Of a stretch of DNA of 8,440 bases, positions 1-7,448 are shown piece by piece. Positions within the stretch are counted from its first letter, which is position 1. Every line of letters begins with the position of its first letter. The notes under the pieces are model-generated. The model was not told where the DNA came from. It worked only from the letters and a program-made list of their open reading frames with translations, and searched no databases. The stretch is from Caryophanales bacterium UBA5732. Lineage in GTDB: Bacteria; Bacillota_I; Bacilli_A; Izemoplasmatales; Hujiaoplasmataceae. Where the stretch lies: NCBI GenBank assembly GCA_002419445.1, contig DIGC01000042.1, forward strand, positions 1-8,440. Reading direction: 5' to 3'. Both the position numbers and the translations under genes were made by a program.

Positions 1-1391
1 CCTTTCTTTCTACCGCCGACGGTGATTTCTTTTACTCTAATCGTTGGTTGACCGACATCGGCAGGGATTGAGCCTGAGGCTGAACCGCACATACCTCTTT
101 GATGATCTAAATTATTAGCAATCATATCGATTTTATGAAGTATTTCCGCTCCATTACCAACTAAAGAAGCTCCTTTTACAGGCTCTGCGATTTTGCCATC
201 ACGAATCATGTAACCTTCCATAACGCTAAAGTTAAAATCGCCGTTGCCAGGATTAACTGAACCGCCACCCATTTTTTTAGCAAATAAACCAAATTTTGTA
301 TCGGCGATTATTTCTTCAAAAGTCGATGTTCCGTTTTCAATAAATGTATTACTCATTCTTGAAGTAGGAGAAAACTTATAATTTTGTCTTCTTGAAGAAC
401 CAGTCGGTTCTAAATCCATTCTTCGTGAATTTATCTTGTCAATCATATATGATTTTAAAATACCTTTTTCAATTAAAACTCGACGACGTTGTGGATAGCC
501 TTCATCATCATAGTTAGCTGATCCCCATCCGTGTTCTATTGTGCCATCATCAATCGCCGTAACGATATCAGAAGCCACTTTAGTACCTAACTTACCACAA
601 AAAACTGAGGCATTCTTAGCGACTGAAGTCGCCTCTAAAGAATGTCCGCAAGCTTCATGGAAAATCACTCCACCAAAAGCATTGTGAATAACTACTGGCA
701 TTACTCCGCTTGGACAATCATCAGCATAAAGCATTGTTTTAGCGATTTTCGCAGCTGAAGTTGCGAAATAGGGAATGTCCATTTCTTCAAATAAAAATTC
801 ATAGCCTTTACCAGAACCGTCACCTTCGTAACCTGTTTGCATTGTACCGTTATCTGAAGCCACTGCAGAGATCATTAATCTCACTTTCACTCTTGTTTCA
901 GTCACAAAACGGCCTTCAGAATTGGCGATTAAGATTTGTTTTTCATCATCAACTAGATTACAAATTACTTGTTTAATAACCGGATCGTATTCACTTGCGT
1001 GTTTTGAAGCTATTTTTAGTAATTTCACCTTATCAGGGACGCTTACTTCGCTTGGTTTTATTTTAGGAAGATGTCTTTTCCCAATTTCAAGTTCCATTAA
1101 AGGCGCTCTTTTTGTTAAAGTATCATCATGAAAAGATTTAGATAAATCTCTAGCGAGTTTTACTAAATCAGCAGGATTTTTACTATTGGTATAACCATAA
1201 ACTGACTGAAACTTTTTTGCGATTCGAACACCAACTCCAAATGCTTTCGTGTTTTGCGATTTTTCTAATCTTCCTGAAACTGATTGTAAAGCTGATGAAC
1301 TGTGATCTTCGATATACACTTCTGAAAAATCAGCACCAGTTTCTAATGCGGTTTCCAAAACTTGCTCAATTAATTTTTGTTCTAACAACAT
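1..1391 (-). CDS. tldD: TldD metallopeptidase (C-terminus cut by window edge)
   Basis: TldD family (peptidase U62) zinc metalloprotease. In the family TldD pairs with TldE/PmbA in the cytoplasm to cleave unfolded or modified peptides. My reverse-strand translation gives 463 open codons from MLLEQKLIEQV to VGGRKK at the left edge, without frameshift. It shows HEACGHSLE (metal motif HEACGH at residues 245-250), an MGGGSVNPGNGDFNFSVMEGY block typical of the family, and a C-terminal MCGSASGSIPADVGQPT block whose Cys435 corresponds to the third metal ligand of TldD. E. coli TldD has about 480 residues and the family ends soon after the VGG stretch, so only a few residues should be missing. The ATG at 1391 has GGAGG (1397-1401) five bases upstream. 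It lies 42 bp behind the M32 carboxypeptidase gene with no terminator between, so cotranscription is likely. A tldE partner, if adjacent, would be off the left edge. Confidence 0.93.
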   Translation of the reverse strand, partial: MLLEQKLIEQVLETALETGADFSEVYIEDHSSSALQSVSGRLEKSQNTKAFGVGVRIAKKFQSVYGYTNSKNPADLVKLARDLSKSFHDDTLTKRAPLMELEIGKRHLPKIKPSEVSVPDKVKLLKIASKHASEYDPVIKQVICNLVDDEKQILIANSEGRFVTETRVKVRLMISAVASDNGTMQTGYEGDGSGKGYEFLFEEMDIPYFATSAAKIAKTMLYADDCPSGVMPVVIHNAFGGVIFHEACGHSLEATSVAKNASVFCGKLGTKVASDIVTAIDDGTIEHGWGSANYDDEGYPQRRRVLIEKGILKSYMIDKINSRRMDLEPTGSSRRQNYKFSPTSRMSNTFIENGTSTFEEIIADTKFGLFAKKMGGGSVNPGNGDFNFSVMEGYMIRDGKIAEPVKGASLVGNGAEILHKIDMIANNLDHQRGMCGSASGSIPADVGQPTIRVKEITVGGRKK

Positions 1392-1433
1392 ACTTGCCTC
1401 CGTGATTTTGTATTTTTAAAATAGATAATGCTT

Positions 1434-2930
1434 TTATTTAGTTAAGTATAACTTGGTATATTTTTCTTTCAAATATTCAATGTAATACTTAGGATTAAAC
1501 TCTTCTTTTGTAATCATTAATAACAATTCTTTCGGAGTTTTACTTGATCCGTATTTATGCAATTTTTCTTTTAGCCATTCGTTAATTTTAACTATCTTAT
1601 TTTCTTTAATAAGTTTTTCAACGTCAAGTTCTTTCTTCATTGTATTGAAGATCTGAGCTGAATAAGCTGTACCTAAGGCATAGGTTGGAAAATAACCAAT
1701 CATTCCCCCGCTCCAATGAACGTCTTGAAGAACTCCTTCACTATCATTCGTTGGTCGGATGCCAAGGTATTCTTCTATCTTGTCATTCCAAATTTGCGGT
1801 AATTCATCAACTGTTATTTCTCCGTTAATCATCATTCTTTCAATATCATATCTCAACATAATATGCAAAGGATAGGTTAGTTCATCAGCTTCAATTCTGA
1901 TTAAAGAAGCTTCGACTTGATTAACGGCGTAATGCATGTCTAAAGCGTCTATTCCTTTAGTTTGCTCAGGAAAAATTTCTTTGAATTTCGGCAAATGTGT
2001 TTCCCAAAATTCATAAGATCTACCGACAATATTTTCGTAAAATCTTGATTGAGACTCATGAATACCCATTGAAGTACCGCCATTAAGTATCGTATCATCA
2101 AATTCAGTAGAAATCTGTTGTTCATAAATTGCATGTCCTAATTCATGAATTGCAGCGAAAATACTAGAAAGGACATAGTTTTCTAAATATTTAGTTGTAA
2201 ATCTGACATCTTCAGGAGATGTATTCCAAGTAAACGGATGAACAGATTTTTTCATTAATCCGCTATTTCGATTGAAACTAAGAACATCTGTTAGGTAATC
2301 ACAAAAAACTTCTTGTTTCTTAATGTCAAATTTGTCGTTGATAAGTTTAGCGTAACTCTTCTTATCGGCGGCTAAAACTTCTTTAACAAACGGGACTAAA
2401 TCTTTTTTTAATGCATTAAAGAACAAATCATATTCTTTTCTGGTCATTCCTTCTTCGTAATCATCTAGCAATGTGTCATAAGGGTTGGCATTTGCATCAT
2501 AATAAAGTGCGAATTTTTTATTATACTCAAAAATTTTGGCGAGATTATCTTTAAACGAAAGATAGTCATTATTTTTTTTAGCATCTTCCCAAACTAGTTG
2601 AGAATCATTAATTAATCTTTGATAAGCGAGATATTCACTTTGAGGAATATTGATAATCTTATCAATCGACTTCTTGGCTTTTCTTACTTCTCGTTGTAAA
2701 TGATCGTCTAATGAATCAATTTTTTCGTATAATTCATTAACTAATTTGATTGCTTCTGGACTAGTTTGTAATAGAAATACTTCTTTAGAAATTTCTGACA
2801 AAACTTCTCCTCTTCTTCTAAAAGAATTTCTTGGCGCTTCCGTATTAGAATCCCAACTTATTACCTGCAATACATAGATATAAGCTTTGACTTTCTTAAT
2901 ATTTTCGCGAAATTGTTGTTCTAAATTCAT
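1434..2930 (-). CDS. M32 family metallocarboxypeptidase (carboxypeptidase Taq type)
   Basis: Zinc carboxypeptidase of family M32 (carboxypeptidase Taq, Bacillus YpwA), a cytoplasmic enzyme that removes C-terminal residues from peptides. With the ATG start it has 498 residues, the usual family length of about 500, and no signal peptide. All six signature motifs of the family are visible: HPF (231-233), DVRFT (241-245), the zinc site HELGH (262-266), HESQ (291-294), IRIEAD (344-349) and GVLQDVHW (399-406), followed by GYFPTYALGT. His262, His266 and the glutamate of HESQ are the expected metal ligands and Glu263 the catalytic base. An upstream GTG at 2939 is in frame but lies inside the Shine-Dalgarno, so the ATG at 2930 is preferred. 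It is the first gene of a probable operon with tldD, giving two peptide-degrading metalloenzymes from one message. It has its own extended -10 promoter behind the rpoE terminator. Confidence 0.95.
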   Translation of the reverse strand: MNLEQQFRENIKKVKAYIYVLQVISWDSNTEAPRNSFRRRGEVLSEISKEVFLLQTSPEAIKLVNELYEKIDSLDDHLQREVRKAKKSIDKIINIPQSEYLAYQRLINDSQLVWEDAKKNNDYLSFKDNLAKIFEYNKKFALYYDANANPYDTLLDDYEEGMTRKEYDLFFNALKKDLVPFVKEVLAADKKSYAKLINDKFDIKKQEVFCDYLTDVLSFNRNSGLMKKSVHPFTWNTSPEDVRFTTKYLENYVLSSIFAAIHELGHAIYEQQISTEFDDTILNGGTSMGIHESQSRFYENIVGRSYEFWETHLPKFKEIFPEQTKGIDALDMHYAVNQVEASLIRIEADELTYPLHIMLRYDIERMMINGEITVDELPQIWNDKIEEYLGIRPTNDSEGVLQDVHWSGGMIGYFPTYALGTAYSAQIFNTMKKELDVEKLIKENKIVKINEWLKEKLHKYGSSKTPKELLLMITKEEFNPKYYIEYLKEKYTKLYLTK

Positions 2931-2935
2931 GATTT

Positions 2936-2943
2936 TCACCTCT
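2936..2943 (-). promoter_or_regulatory. Shine-Dalgarno of the M32 gene that decides its start
   Basis: The minus strand reads AGAGGTGA, then five bases, then ATG at 2930. The GTG within this ribosome binding site is in frame with the gene and would add three residues, but using it would leave no ribosome binding site upstream. The ATG is therefore the likely start. Confidence 0.85.
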
Positions 2944-2964
2944 TTTTAAAAACGTCTTTCTACC

Positions 2965-2973
2965 ATTATAACA
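2965..2973 (-). promoter_or_regulatory. Extended -10 promoter for the M32-tldD operon
   Basis: The minus strand reads TGTTATAAT, a perfect -10 hexamer with the TGn extension, about 35 bases before the M32 start. No convincing TTGACA-like -35 lies 16-18 bases upstream, because that stretch is the T tract of the rpoE terminator. Extended -10 promoters commonly work without a good -35. This is a sequence-based prediction only. Confidence 0.65.
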
Positions 2974-2983
2974 CTATTCTTGG

Positions 2984-3016
2984 AAAATAAAAAAGAGAGT
3001 TTTTTCAAACTCTCTT
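2984..3016 (-). terminator. Rho-independent terminator of rpoE
   Basis: The minus strand has a perfect 10-bp stem, AAGAGAGTTT (3016-3007) pairing with AAACTCTCTT (3002-2993), around a 4-base loop. A T tract (TTTTATTTT) follows, running to 2984. The left arm includes two bases of the rpoE TAA stop codon, so the hairpin starts within the stop. It separates rpoE from the M32-tldD operon. The opposite strand has no T tract, so it acts in one direction. Confidence 0.92.
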
Positions 3017-3644
3017 ATTCGTCGTACATCTTTTCGTAGTCATCCATGTATTCGTTGTATTCTTCATCGTCGAAGTCTTCTTCTTCAACGTCGTAAGTTA
3101 CTTCTTCTTCCTCTTCGTGTTCGACATTTTCGTCTTCTTCTTCAAATTCATCGAATAGGCTTTCATCGTCGTCATCAGAGAAATCTTCACTGAATTCATC
3201 GTCTAAGTCGTCATCTAAATCATCAATATCGTCTTCGATGTCTTCAACATCATAGTCTTTTTCATAGATGTTAGTATCTTCTTCCTCATCTTCAACATCG
3301 ACTTCTTCCTCTTCTTCTTCATCTTCTAAATCGTCAACATCGTCGTAAGCAGAAAGTTCTTCTTCGTAATCCGGATACTCATCATAATAAGCACCGTCTT
3401 TATCCCATAAATCAATGGCTCTACGACCTTTGATATCCCACTCATCATCTCCAACATAGATAAACTTGGCTGAAAGAATAAAATCAGCATATACTTGAGA
3501 AATCAATTCCATTTTTAAGTCTTCGGAAATTTCCTTTTCTTCAACAATGCGATCGTAAATTTCCATGAATGTCATGGCTTTATTATTTTCTTTCAATATC
3601 AAGTTAGCTAGTTCCATGATTGACATGTTTTTTCTATCTGTCAT
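3015..3644 (-). CDS. rpoE: DNA-directed RNA polymerase delta subunit
   Basis: Delta subunit of RNA polymerase, an accessory subunit of Firmicutes and relatives that displaces nucleic acids from the enzyme, speeds its recycling and affects promoter selectivity. Residues about 7-85 form the folded HARE-HTH domain (MSIMELANLIL, then a helix with FMEIYDRI, ending in DDEWDIKGRRAIDLW). The rest is an extremely acidic, presumably disordered tail: about 70 of the last 109 residues are Asp or Glu by my count, with very few Lys. At 209 residues it is longer than the B. subtilis protein (about 173), the extra length being in the tail. The ATG at 3644 has GGATGG six bases upstream. The internal Met7 has no ribosome binding site, so the longer form is chosen. 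It is monocistronic, with its own promoter upstream and an intrinsic terminator at its stop. Confidence 0.9.
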   Translation of the reverse strand: MTDRKNMSIMELANLILKENNKAMTFMEIYDRIVEEKEISEDLKMELISQVYADFILSAKFIYVGDDEWDIKGRRAIDLWDKDGAYYDEYPDYEEELSAYDDVDDLEDEEEEEEVDVEDEEEDTNIYEKDYDVEDIEDDIDDLDDDLDDEFSEDFSDDDDESLFDEFEEEDENVEHEEEEEVTYDVEEEDFDDEEYNEYMDDYEKMYDE

Positions 3645-3691
3645 TTATAACCATCCAATCTCTTTTTTTTATCTTGTTTTATGCTTTACAT

Positions 3692-3720
3692 ATTATATAG
3701 CAAAGTAAAAAATAATACAA
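3692..3720 (-). promoter_or_regulatory. Promoter of rpoE
   Basis: The minus strand shows TTGTAT (3720-3715), a 17-base spacer and TATAAT (3697-3692), about 47 bases before the rpoE ATG. The -35 matches TTGACA at four of six positions and the -10 is perfect, fitting a housekeeping sigma-A promoter. There is no TGn extension here, unlike the other promoters of the window. Confidence 0.72.
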
Positions 3721-3741
3721 GTAAGAATTTTCAAAACTTTT

Positions 3742-5430
3742 TTATAAGTGTTCTAAATCATCTGCGTGATAAGAAAAATCCTTATTTAGCACATTTACAG
3801 CCATATTATTGCAGTGATCTCCGATTCTTTCAATGTTTGATATTATATCAACATAGAAACCAGCTTCATTCTCTGTATTATTTTTATCATTAATACGGTT
3901 AAGATGGTTTTTTCGGTAATCTTTTACTAATTGATCAAGCTCAGCTTCAGTCTTTGTTATCTCGATAGCTAAGTCATGGTCATCATTGAAATAAGCTCTT
4001 AAAGCTTTTTCTAATTGCATACGAATAACTTGGAAAAGGTGAACCAATTCTTCTCGGGTTTTTTGATGCATCACTAATCGTTTTTCTTTCCGTTCTTGGA
4101 AGAATTCAAAGATATTATCAAAGTGATCGCCTATACGTTCGAGATCTGTAATGGTATCAATATTTTTGGCGACTTTTTGGATTTGATAATCACTTAAATC
4201 GTTTGCACCAATATCCACTAAGTAGTTATGGATTTTATCATCCATAGAGTCAAGCATTTCTTCGCATTGGTTCCCTAGTTCTACTGCTTTCTCATCATTT
4301 TCAAAAGCATAATTATAGGCAAACTCTAGCATTCCTCTAGTCACATTACCCATATTCATCATTGCTTTTTTAACATTTTCCAATGCTAAATCAGGTGATG
4401 ATTTAAGTAATAATTTATCGAGAACAATTTCGTCAATTTCAATTTCATCATGGGAAGGAATGATTTTTGTGACTATCCAAACCATTTGCTTAACAAACCA
4501 GTACAAGATTAATACCGTTATAACATTAAAACTAACATGGGCGAGTGAAATTGTTAATTTATTAGTTAAATAATCCGCCCCGACAATACTTTCAGACATC
4601 AATGTGATTAAGCTGGTATAAGGCTTTAACAATATTAAGAATAATATTGTACCAAAAGCATTGAATAAAACGTGAACTAAAGCTGTTCTCTTAGCGCTTG
4701 AAGTTCCGCCAACAGAAGCTATAATTGACGTAACGGTTGTACCGATGTTGTCCCCTAAAACAATGGCTATAGCACCAATTAAAGGAACACCACCCGTCGA
4801 ATATAATTGTTGTAAGATACCAATAGTCGCACTTGACGACTGAATTATCGCGGTTGTAACTACCCCGACTACAACCCCAAGAATCGGTTTATCACCTACG
4901 CTTTGTAACATTTCAGCGAAAGCTGGTAACTGGACCAATTGCTTTAAAGCAGCTCCCATCGTATCTAATCCAAAAAATAACATACCGAAACCAAATAAGA
5001 TTCTTCCAAAATGTTGAATCTTTTTTCTTCTGAAAAAGAAAATCAAAAATGAGCCAACAAACATAATCGGCATTGAGAAACCACCAATATCCAAACTTAT
5101 TAAAACTGAAGTGAATGTAGTACCGATATTAGCGCCAAATATAACTCCAACTGCTTGCGGCAAGGTCATGAGACCAGCTCTAACCAATCCCACTACCAAT
5201 GCAGTTGTTGCGCTTGAGGATTGAATAATAGCGGTTAATAAAATACCCACCAAAATTCCTTTAAATGGCGTGTTTGTCGTTTTTTCTAAAAATAATTTTA
5301 GTTTAGAACCAGCAATCTTCTTTAAAGAATCACTCATTAGATTGATGCCGTAAAGAAAAATTCCTAATCCACCAATGATTTCAAAAATTGTTACTTTCCA
5401 TTCGATATCTGCTAAAAATACAAACGGCAT
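3742..5430 (-). CDS. Na+/phosphate cotransporter family protein with C-terminal PhoU-like domain
   Basis: Membrane protein of the Na/Pi cotransporter II family (NptA/YjbB type), which moves inorganic phosphate across the membrane. Some bacterial YjbB-type members export it, so the direction cannot be read from the sequence. Of 562 residues, about 1-325 form hydrophobic helices with the internal duplication of the family: TAIIQSSSATT near 66-76 and TAIIQSSSATI near 193-203, each followed by GANIGTT (99-105) or GDNIGTT (226-232). The QSSS motifs are the substrate/Na+ region in the family. Residues about 340-562 form a cytoplasmic PhoU-like helical domain with two copies of ERIGDH (431-436 and 534-539), the metal-binding type motif of PhoU. 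The start has AGGAG (5437-5441) six bases upstream. No Pst transporter or phosphate two-component genes are nearby. It has its own promoter, and no clear terminator follows it. Confidence 0.93.
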   Translation of the reverse strand: MPFVFLADIEWKVTIFEIIGGLGIFLYGINLMSDSLKKIAGSKLKLFLEKTTNTPFKGILVGILLTAIIQSSSATTALVVGLVRAGLMTLPQAVGVIFGANIGTTFTSVLISLDIGGFSMPIMFVGSFLIFFFRRKKIQHFGRILFGFGMLFFGLDTMGAALKQLVQLPAFAEMLQSVGDKPILGVVVGVVTTAIIQSSSATIGILQQLYSTGGVPLIGAIAIVLGDNIGTTVTSIIASVGGTSSAKRTALVHVLFNAFGTILFLILLKPYTSLITLMSESIVGADYLTNKLTISLAHVSFNVITVLILYWFVKQMVWIVTKIIPSHDEIEIDEIVLDKLLLKSSPDLALENVKKAMMNMGNVTRGMLEFAYNYAFENDEKAVELGNQCEEMLDSMDDKIHNYLVDIGANDLSDYQIQKVAKNIDTITDLERIGDHFDNIFEFFQERKEKRLVMHQKTREELVHLFQVIRMQLEKALRAYFNDDHDLAIEITKTEAELDQLVKDYRKNHLNRINDKNNTENEAGFYVDIISNIERIGDHCNNMAVNVLNKDFSYHADDLEHL

Positions 5431-5467
5431 ATTGAACTCCTGATTAATTAGATTTTAAACCGAATTA

Positions 5468-5495
5468 ATTATATCAAATCAGTCAAAAATTACAA
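5468..5495 (-). promoter_or_regulatory. Promoter of the Na/Pi cotransporter gene
   Basis: The minus strand reads TTGTAA (5495-5490), a 16-base spacer ending in TGA, then TATAAT (5473-5468). It thus has both a fair -35 and an extended -10. It lies about 37 bases before the start codon, in the gap after the DHH pair. A TTGACT sequence closer by is only seven bases from the -10 and cannot be its -35. Confidence 0.7.
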
Positions 5496-5510
5496 GGAAA
5501 TATTACGTTA

Positions 5511-6467
5511 TTATATTAAACTTAACTTATATTCTTTGACTAACTCGTCTGCGTCCTTTAACAAATCTTCTGTTTTGTCCCAAGTTCCTAAGTTTGCACC
5601 ACAAGCAAGGGCGTGTCCTCCGCCTTCATACTTATTTGCTAACTCGTTAATTGCCGGCCCTTTTGATCTAAGTCTAGCTCTAACAATATTATTTTCATAC
5701 TCAGCGAATAAGATCCAAACTGGACAATCTTCTAAAGTAGAAAGTTCGTTTACAAGAGAAGTTGCTTCTTCTAAACTGACGTCAAACTTTTCAATGACAT
5801 CCGGTGTCATCTTAATATAAGCAACGCCATTTTCAGTTTTTTGAAAGTTAAGCAACACATAACCTTGTAATTTCATTAAATTTTCTGACTTTACACTTAA
5901 TCTACTCAATATATCAACAAAATCTAAACCGTAATTTAGTAAATGAGCAACTGCGATAAAAGTATCTCCGGTAACTGATCTAAATCTAAATCTACCAGTA
6001 TCAGTGACAATACCCGTATAAAGTGCAGTAGCCGCTGCCATATTTATCTTTAGTTCTTCTTGAAATCTTAAAAAGAACTCTAGAATGATTTGAGCAGTTG
6101 CCGGTCTTGTTATATCCACATAAATTAAATCGCCATAATCAACTACCGGTATATGATGATCAATTTTAATAACGAATTTCGCTAATTTAAACCTTTGATC
6201 AGAAACTCTTTCTTCCGAGGCTGTATCTACAACTATTGATAATGCATCTTTAAATAATTCATCGTCAATAATATCTGGTGTACCGACAAAATCAACATAT
6301 TCAGCTTTTTCACCAACAACATATACTTCTTTTTCCGGAAAGCTTTCTTTTAAAATATTTTTTAATCCAAATCCCGCGCCATAACAATCACCATCAGGTC
6401 TAATATGCATATGGATAATAATCCGGTTAAACTCTTTAATTTTCTCTAATATTTGTTCTTGAATCAT
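5511..6467 (-). CDS. DHH/DHHA1 phosphoesterase, NrnA-like (second of tandem pair)
   Basis: Cytoplasmic DHH-DHHA1 phosphoesterase of the NrnA group. In this family the enzymes degrade 2-5 nt oligoribonucleotides from the 3' or 5' end, depending on the member, and many also convert pAp to AMP. Residues are numbered from the ATG at 6467 (318 residues). Motif I is HIRPDGD (His21, Asp25, Asp27), motif II VVDT (Asp81), the DHH motif is Asp103-His104-His105, and TDTGRF holds Asp156. The DHHA1 domain ends in GGGH (282-285) followed by ALACGA, the RNA-binding glycine motif. The length fits the family (about 310-330). An upstream in-frame GTG at 6476 lies inside the ribosome binding site and is not preferred. 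The gene starts five bases after the stop of its paralogue, so the two are surely cotranscribed. Its substrate relative to the paralogue is unknown; NrnA is the better-supported name for this copy because motif I is canonical. Confidence 0.9.
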   Translation of the reverse strand: MIQEQILEKIKEFNRIIIHMHIRPDGDCYGAGFGLKNILKESFPEKEVYVVGEKAEYVDFVGTPDIIDDELFKDALSIVVDTASEERVSDQRFKLAKFVIKIDHHIPVVDYGDLIYVDITRPATAQIILEFFLRFQEELKINMAAATALYTGIVTDTGRFRFRSVTGDTFIAVAHLLNYGLDFVDILSRLSVKSENLMKLQGYVLLNFQKTENGVAYIKMTPDVIEKFDVSLEEATSLVNELSTLEDCPVWILFAEYENNIVRARLRSKGPAINELANKYEGGGHALACGANLGTWDKTEDLLKDADELVKEYKLSLI

Positions 6468-6472
6468 AATAT

Positions 6473-6480
6473 TCACCTCT
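6473..6480 (-). promoter_or_regulatory. Shine-Dalgarno of the second DHH gene, containing the first gene's stop codon
   Basis: The minus strand reads AGAGGTGA, five bases, then ATG at 6467. This is the same site and spacing as in front of the M32 gene. The final TGA is the stop codon of the upstream DHH gene, so the terminating ribosome sits on the next gene's binding site, which favours translational coupling. The GTG inside it is in frame but unlikely to be the start. Confidence 0.82.
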
Positions 6481-7408
6481 TCACCATTCTATTTAAATCT
6501 TTTATTATTTCATCAGTTTCTTCCCAAGTATCTACTGAACAACCACATGCATATAAGTGGCCACCGCCACCATACTTTTTAGCTATTTCTAATACTTGAT
6601 ATTCACGTGAGCGTAACTCACATATTATTTTATTATCAGTTTTGTCATAAGTAAAGTTTACCCAAATCGGAACTTCTTTTATCCCTGACATTTGGCTTAT
6701 CAAACCTCTGCTCACATAATTAGCGTCTAAATTATATTTATCAAGAAATTCTTGTGTATTTTTTCTATAAGCGACATTTTTCTTGGTAAATTGGATATCG
6801 TTGAAAAAGATATTTTTTATTTTCTTACTTTCAAATGATTCTAAATATATAAGATCATGAATTTCTTGAGTTTTTATATTCGCATCTAAAAGTTTAGCTG
6901 CGGTTAATAAGGTTTTAGAGGTAGTGGAGCTGTATAAGAACCTACCTGTATCACCAATAATACCCATATATAAAGCTCTAGCGCTATCATATGTAATTTC
7001 TATGCCAAAACTTATTAGTAGGTTAGCAATCATTTCCGAAGTTGATGAAGCGTCAGTATCTCTAATGTAGTAATCTGAATCAATTTCGAGATAGTTTTGA
7101 TGGTGGTCCACAAACACTAATTTAGCGTGATGAATGTAGTCTTCTTCATTTAACATTTGGGAAGCTACGGTATCTAGCACAAATACTAAAGACGCTTTTT
7201 TTGTATCTATATCCACTACGTCTAAATCTTGAAAGTAGTTTTGTGAATTAGTATCGCCAATTGCGTAGATTTTTTTATTTGGATACTTCTCTTTTAAAGC
7301 GTAATATAATCCAAATTGTGAACCATAAGCATCCAAATCTGGGTTTTTGTGTCTAGCAATAACTATCGAGTCATACTGTTGTATTAAACTATAGATTTCT
7401 CTTTCCAT
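6473..7408 (-). CDS. DHH/DHHA1 phosphoesterase, NrnA-like (first of tandem pair)
   Basis: Paralogue of the following gene with the same DHH-DHHA1 plan, 311 residues, cytoplasmic. Motif I is HKNPDLDAYGS (His20, Asp24, Asp26), motif II VLDT (Asp79), the DHH motif Asp101-His102-His103, then GDTGRF (Asp153) and a C-terminal GGGGH (280-284) followed by LYACGC. All the metal-binding residues expected for the family are present, so it should be an active phosphoesterase acting on short oligonucleotides or pAp-like substrates. Motif I has Leu where the usual motif PDGD has Gly, and the two copies differ widely outside the motifs, so they have probably specialised. The ATG has a strong AGGGGG site (7414-7419) five bases upstream. 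It ends with TGA inside the ribosome binding site of its partner. It is transcribed away from the surface nuclease gene. Confidence 0.9.
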   Translation of the reverse strand: MEREIYSLIQQYDSIVIARHKNPDLDAYGSQFGLYYALKEKYPNKKIYAIGDTNSQNYFQDLDVVDIDTKKASLVFVLDTVASQMLNEEDYIHHAKLVFVDHHQNYLEIDSDYYIRDTDASSTSEMIANLLISFGIEITYDSARALYMGIIGDTGRFLYSSTTSKTLLTAAKLLDANIKTQEIHDLIYLESFESKKIKNIFFNDIQFTKKNVAYRKNTQEFLDKYNLDANYVSRGLISQMSGIKEVPIWVNFTYDKTDNKIICELRSREYQVLEIAKKYGGGGHLYACGCSVDTWEETDEIIKDLNRMVKR

Positions 7409-7439
7409 AATATCCCCCTAACTAAAGTTTTAACATTAC

Positions 7440-7448
7440 ATTTTATCA
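7440..7448 (-). promoter_or_regulatory. Extended -10 promoter for the DHH pair
   Basis: The minus strand reads TGATAAAAT: a TGn extension followed by TAAAAT, five of six to the consensus, about 31 bases before the first DHH start codon. No good -35 is present at the right distance. It lies about 80 bases from the divergent promoter of the nuclease gene. Confidence 0.5.

Noticed and set aside
761..1405. Three short plus-strand open frames
   Set aside because: They lie antisense to the intact tldD reading frame, lack ribosome binding sites and have no recognisable content. tldD explains this region fully.
3018..3340. Dense ttc/tcg/atc repeats resembling a microsatellite
   Set aside because: In the minus-strand frame these are Glu and Asp codons of the acidic RpoE tail, with both synonymous codons mixed. 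It is coding low complexity, not a DNA repeat array.
3720..3745. Possible terminator after the Na/Pi cotransporter gene
   Set aside because: AAAAGTTTTGAAAATT can fold only into a very short A/T stem and no T run follows; the transcript may continue into rpoE.
5497..5519. Possible terminator after the DHH pair
   Set aside because: Only a weak AT-only stem (aatat/atatt) without a following T tract; not enough to call.
6465..6475. Mycoplasma-type genetic code (TGA = Trp)
   Set aside because: TGA ends the first DHH gene exactly at the family's usual C-terminus, and tryptophans in all genes are TGG at conserved positions such as HW in the M32 enzyme and WNREHVW in the nuclease.
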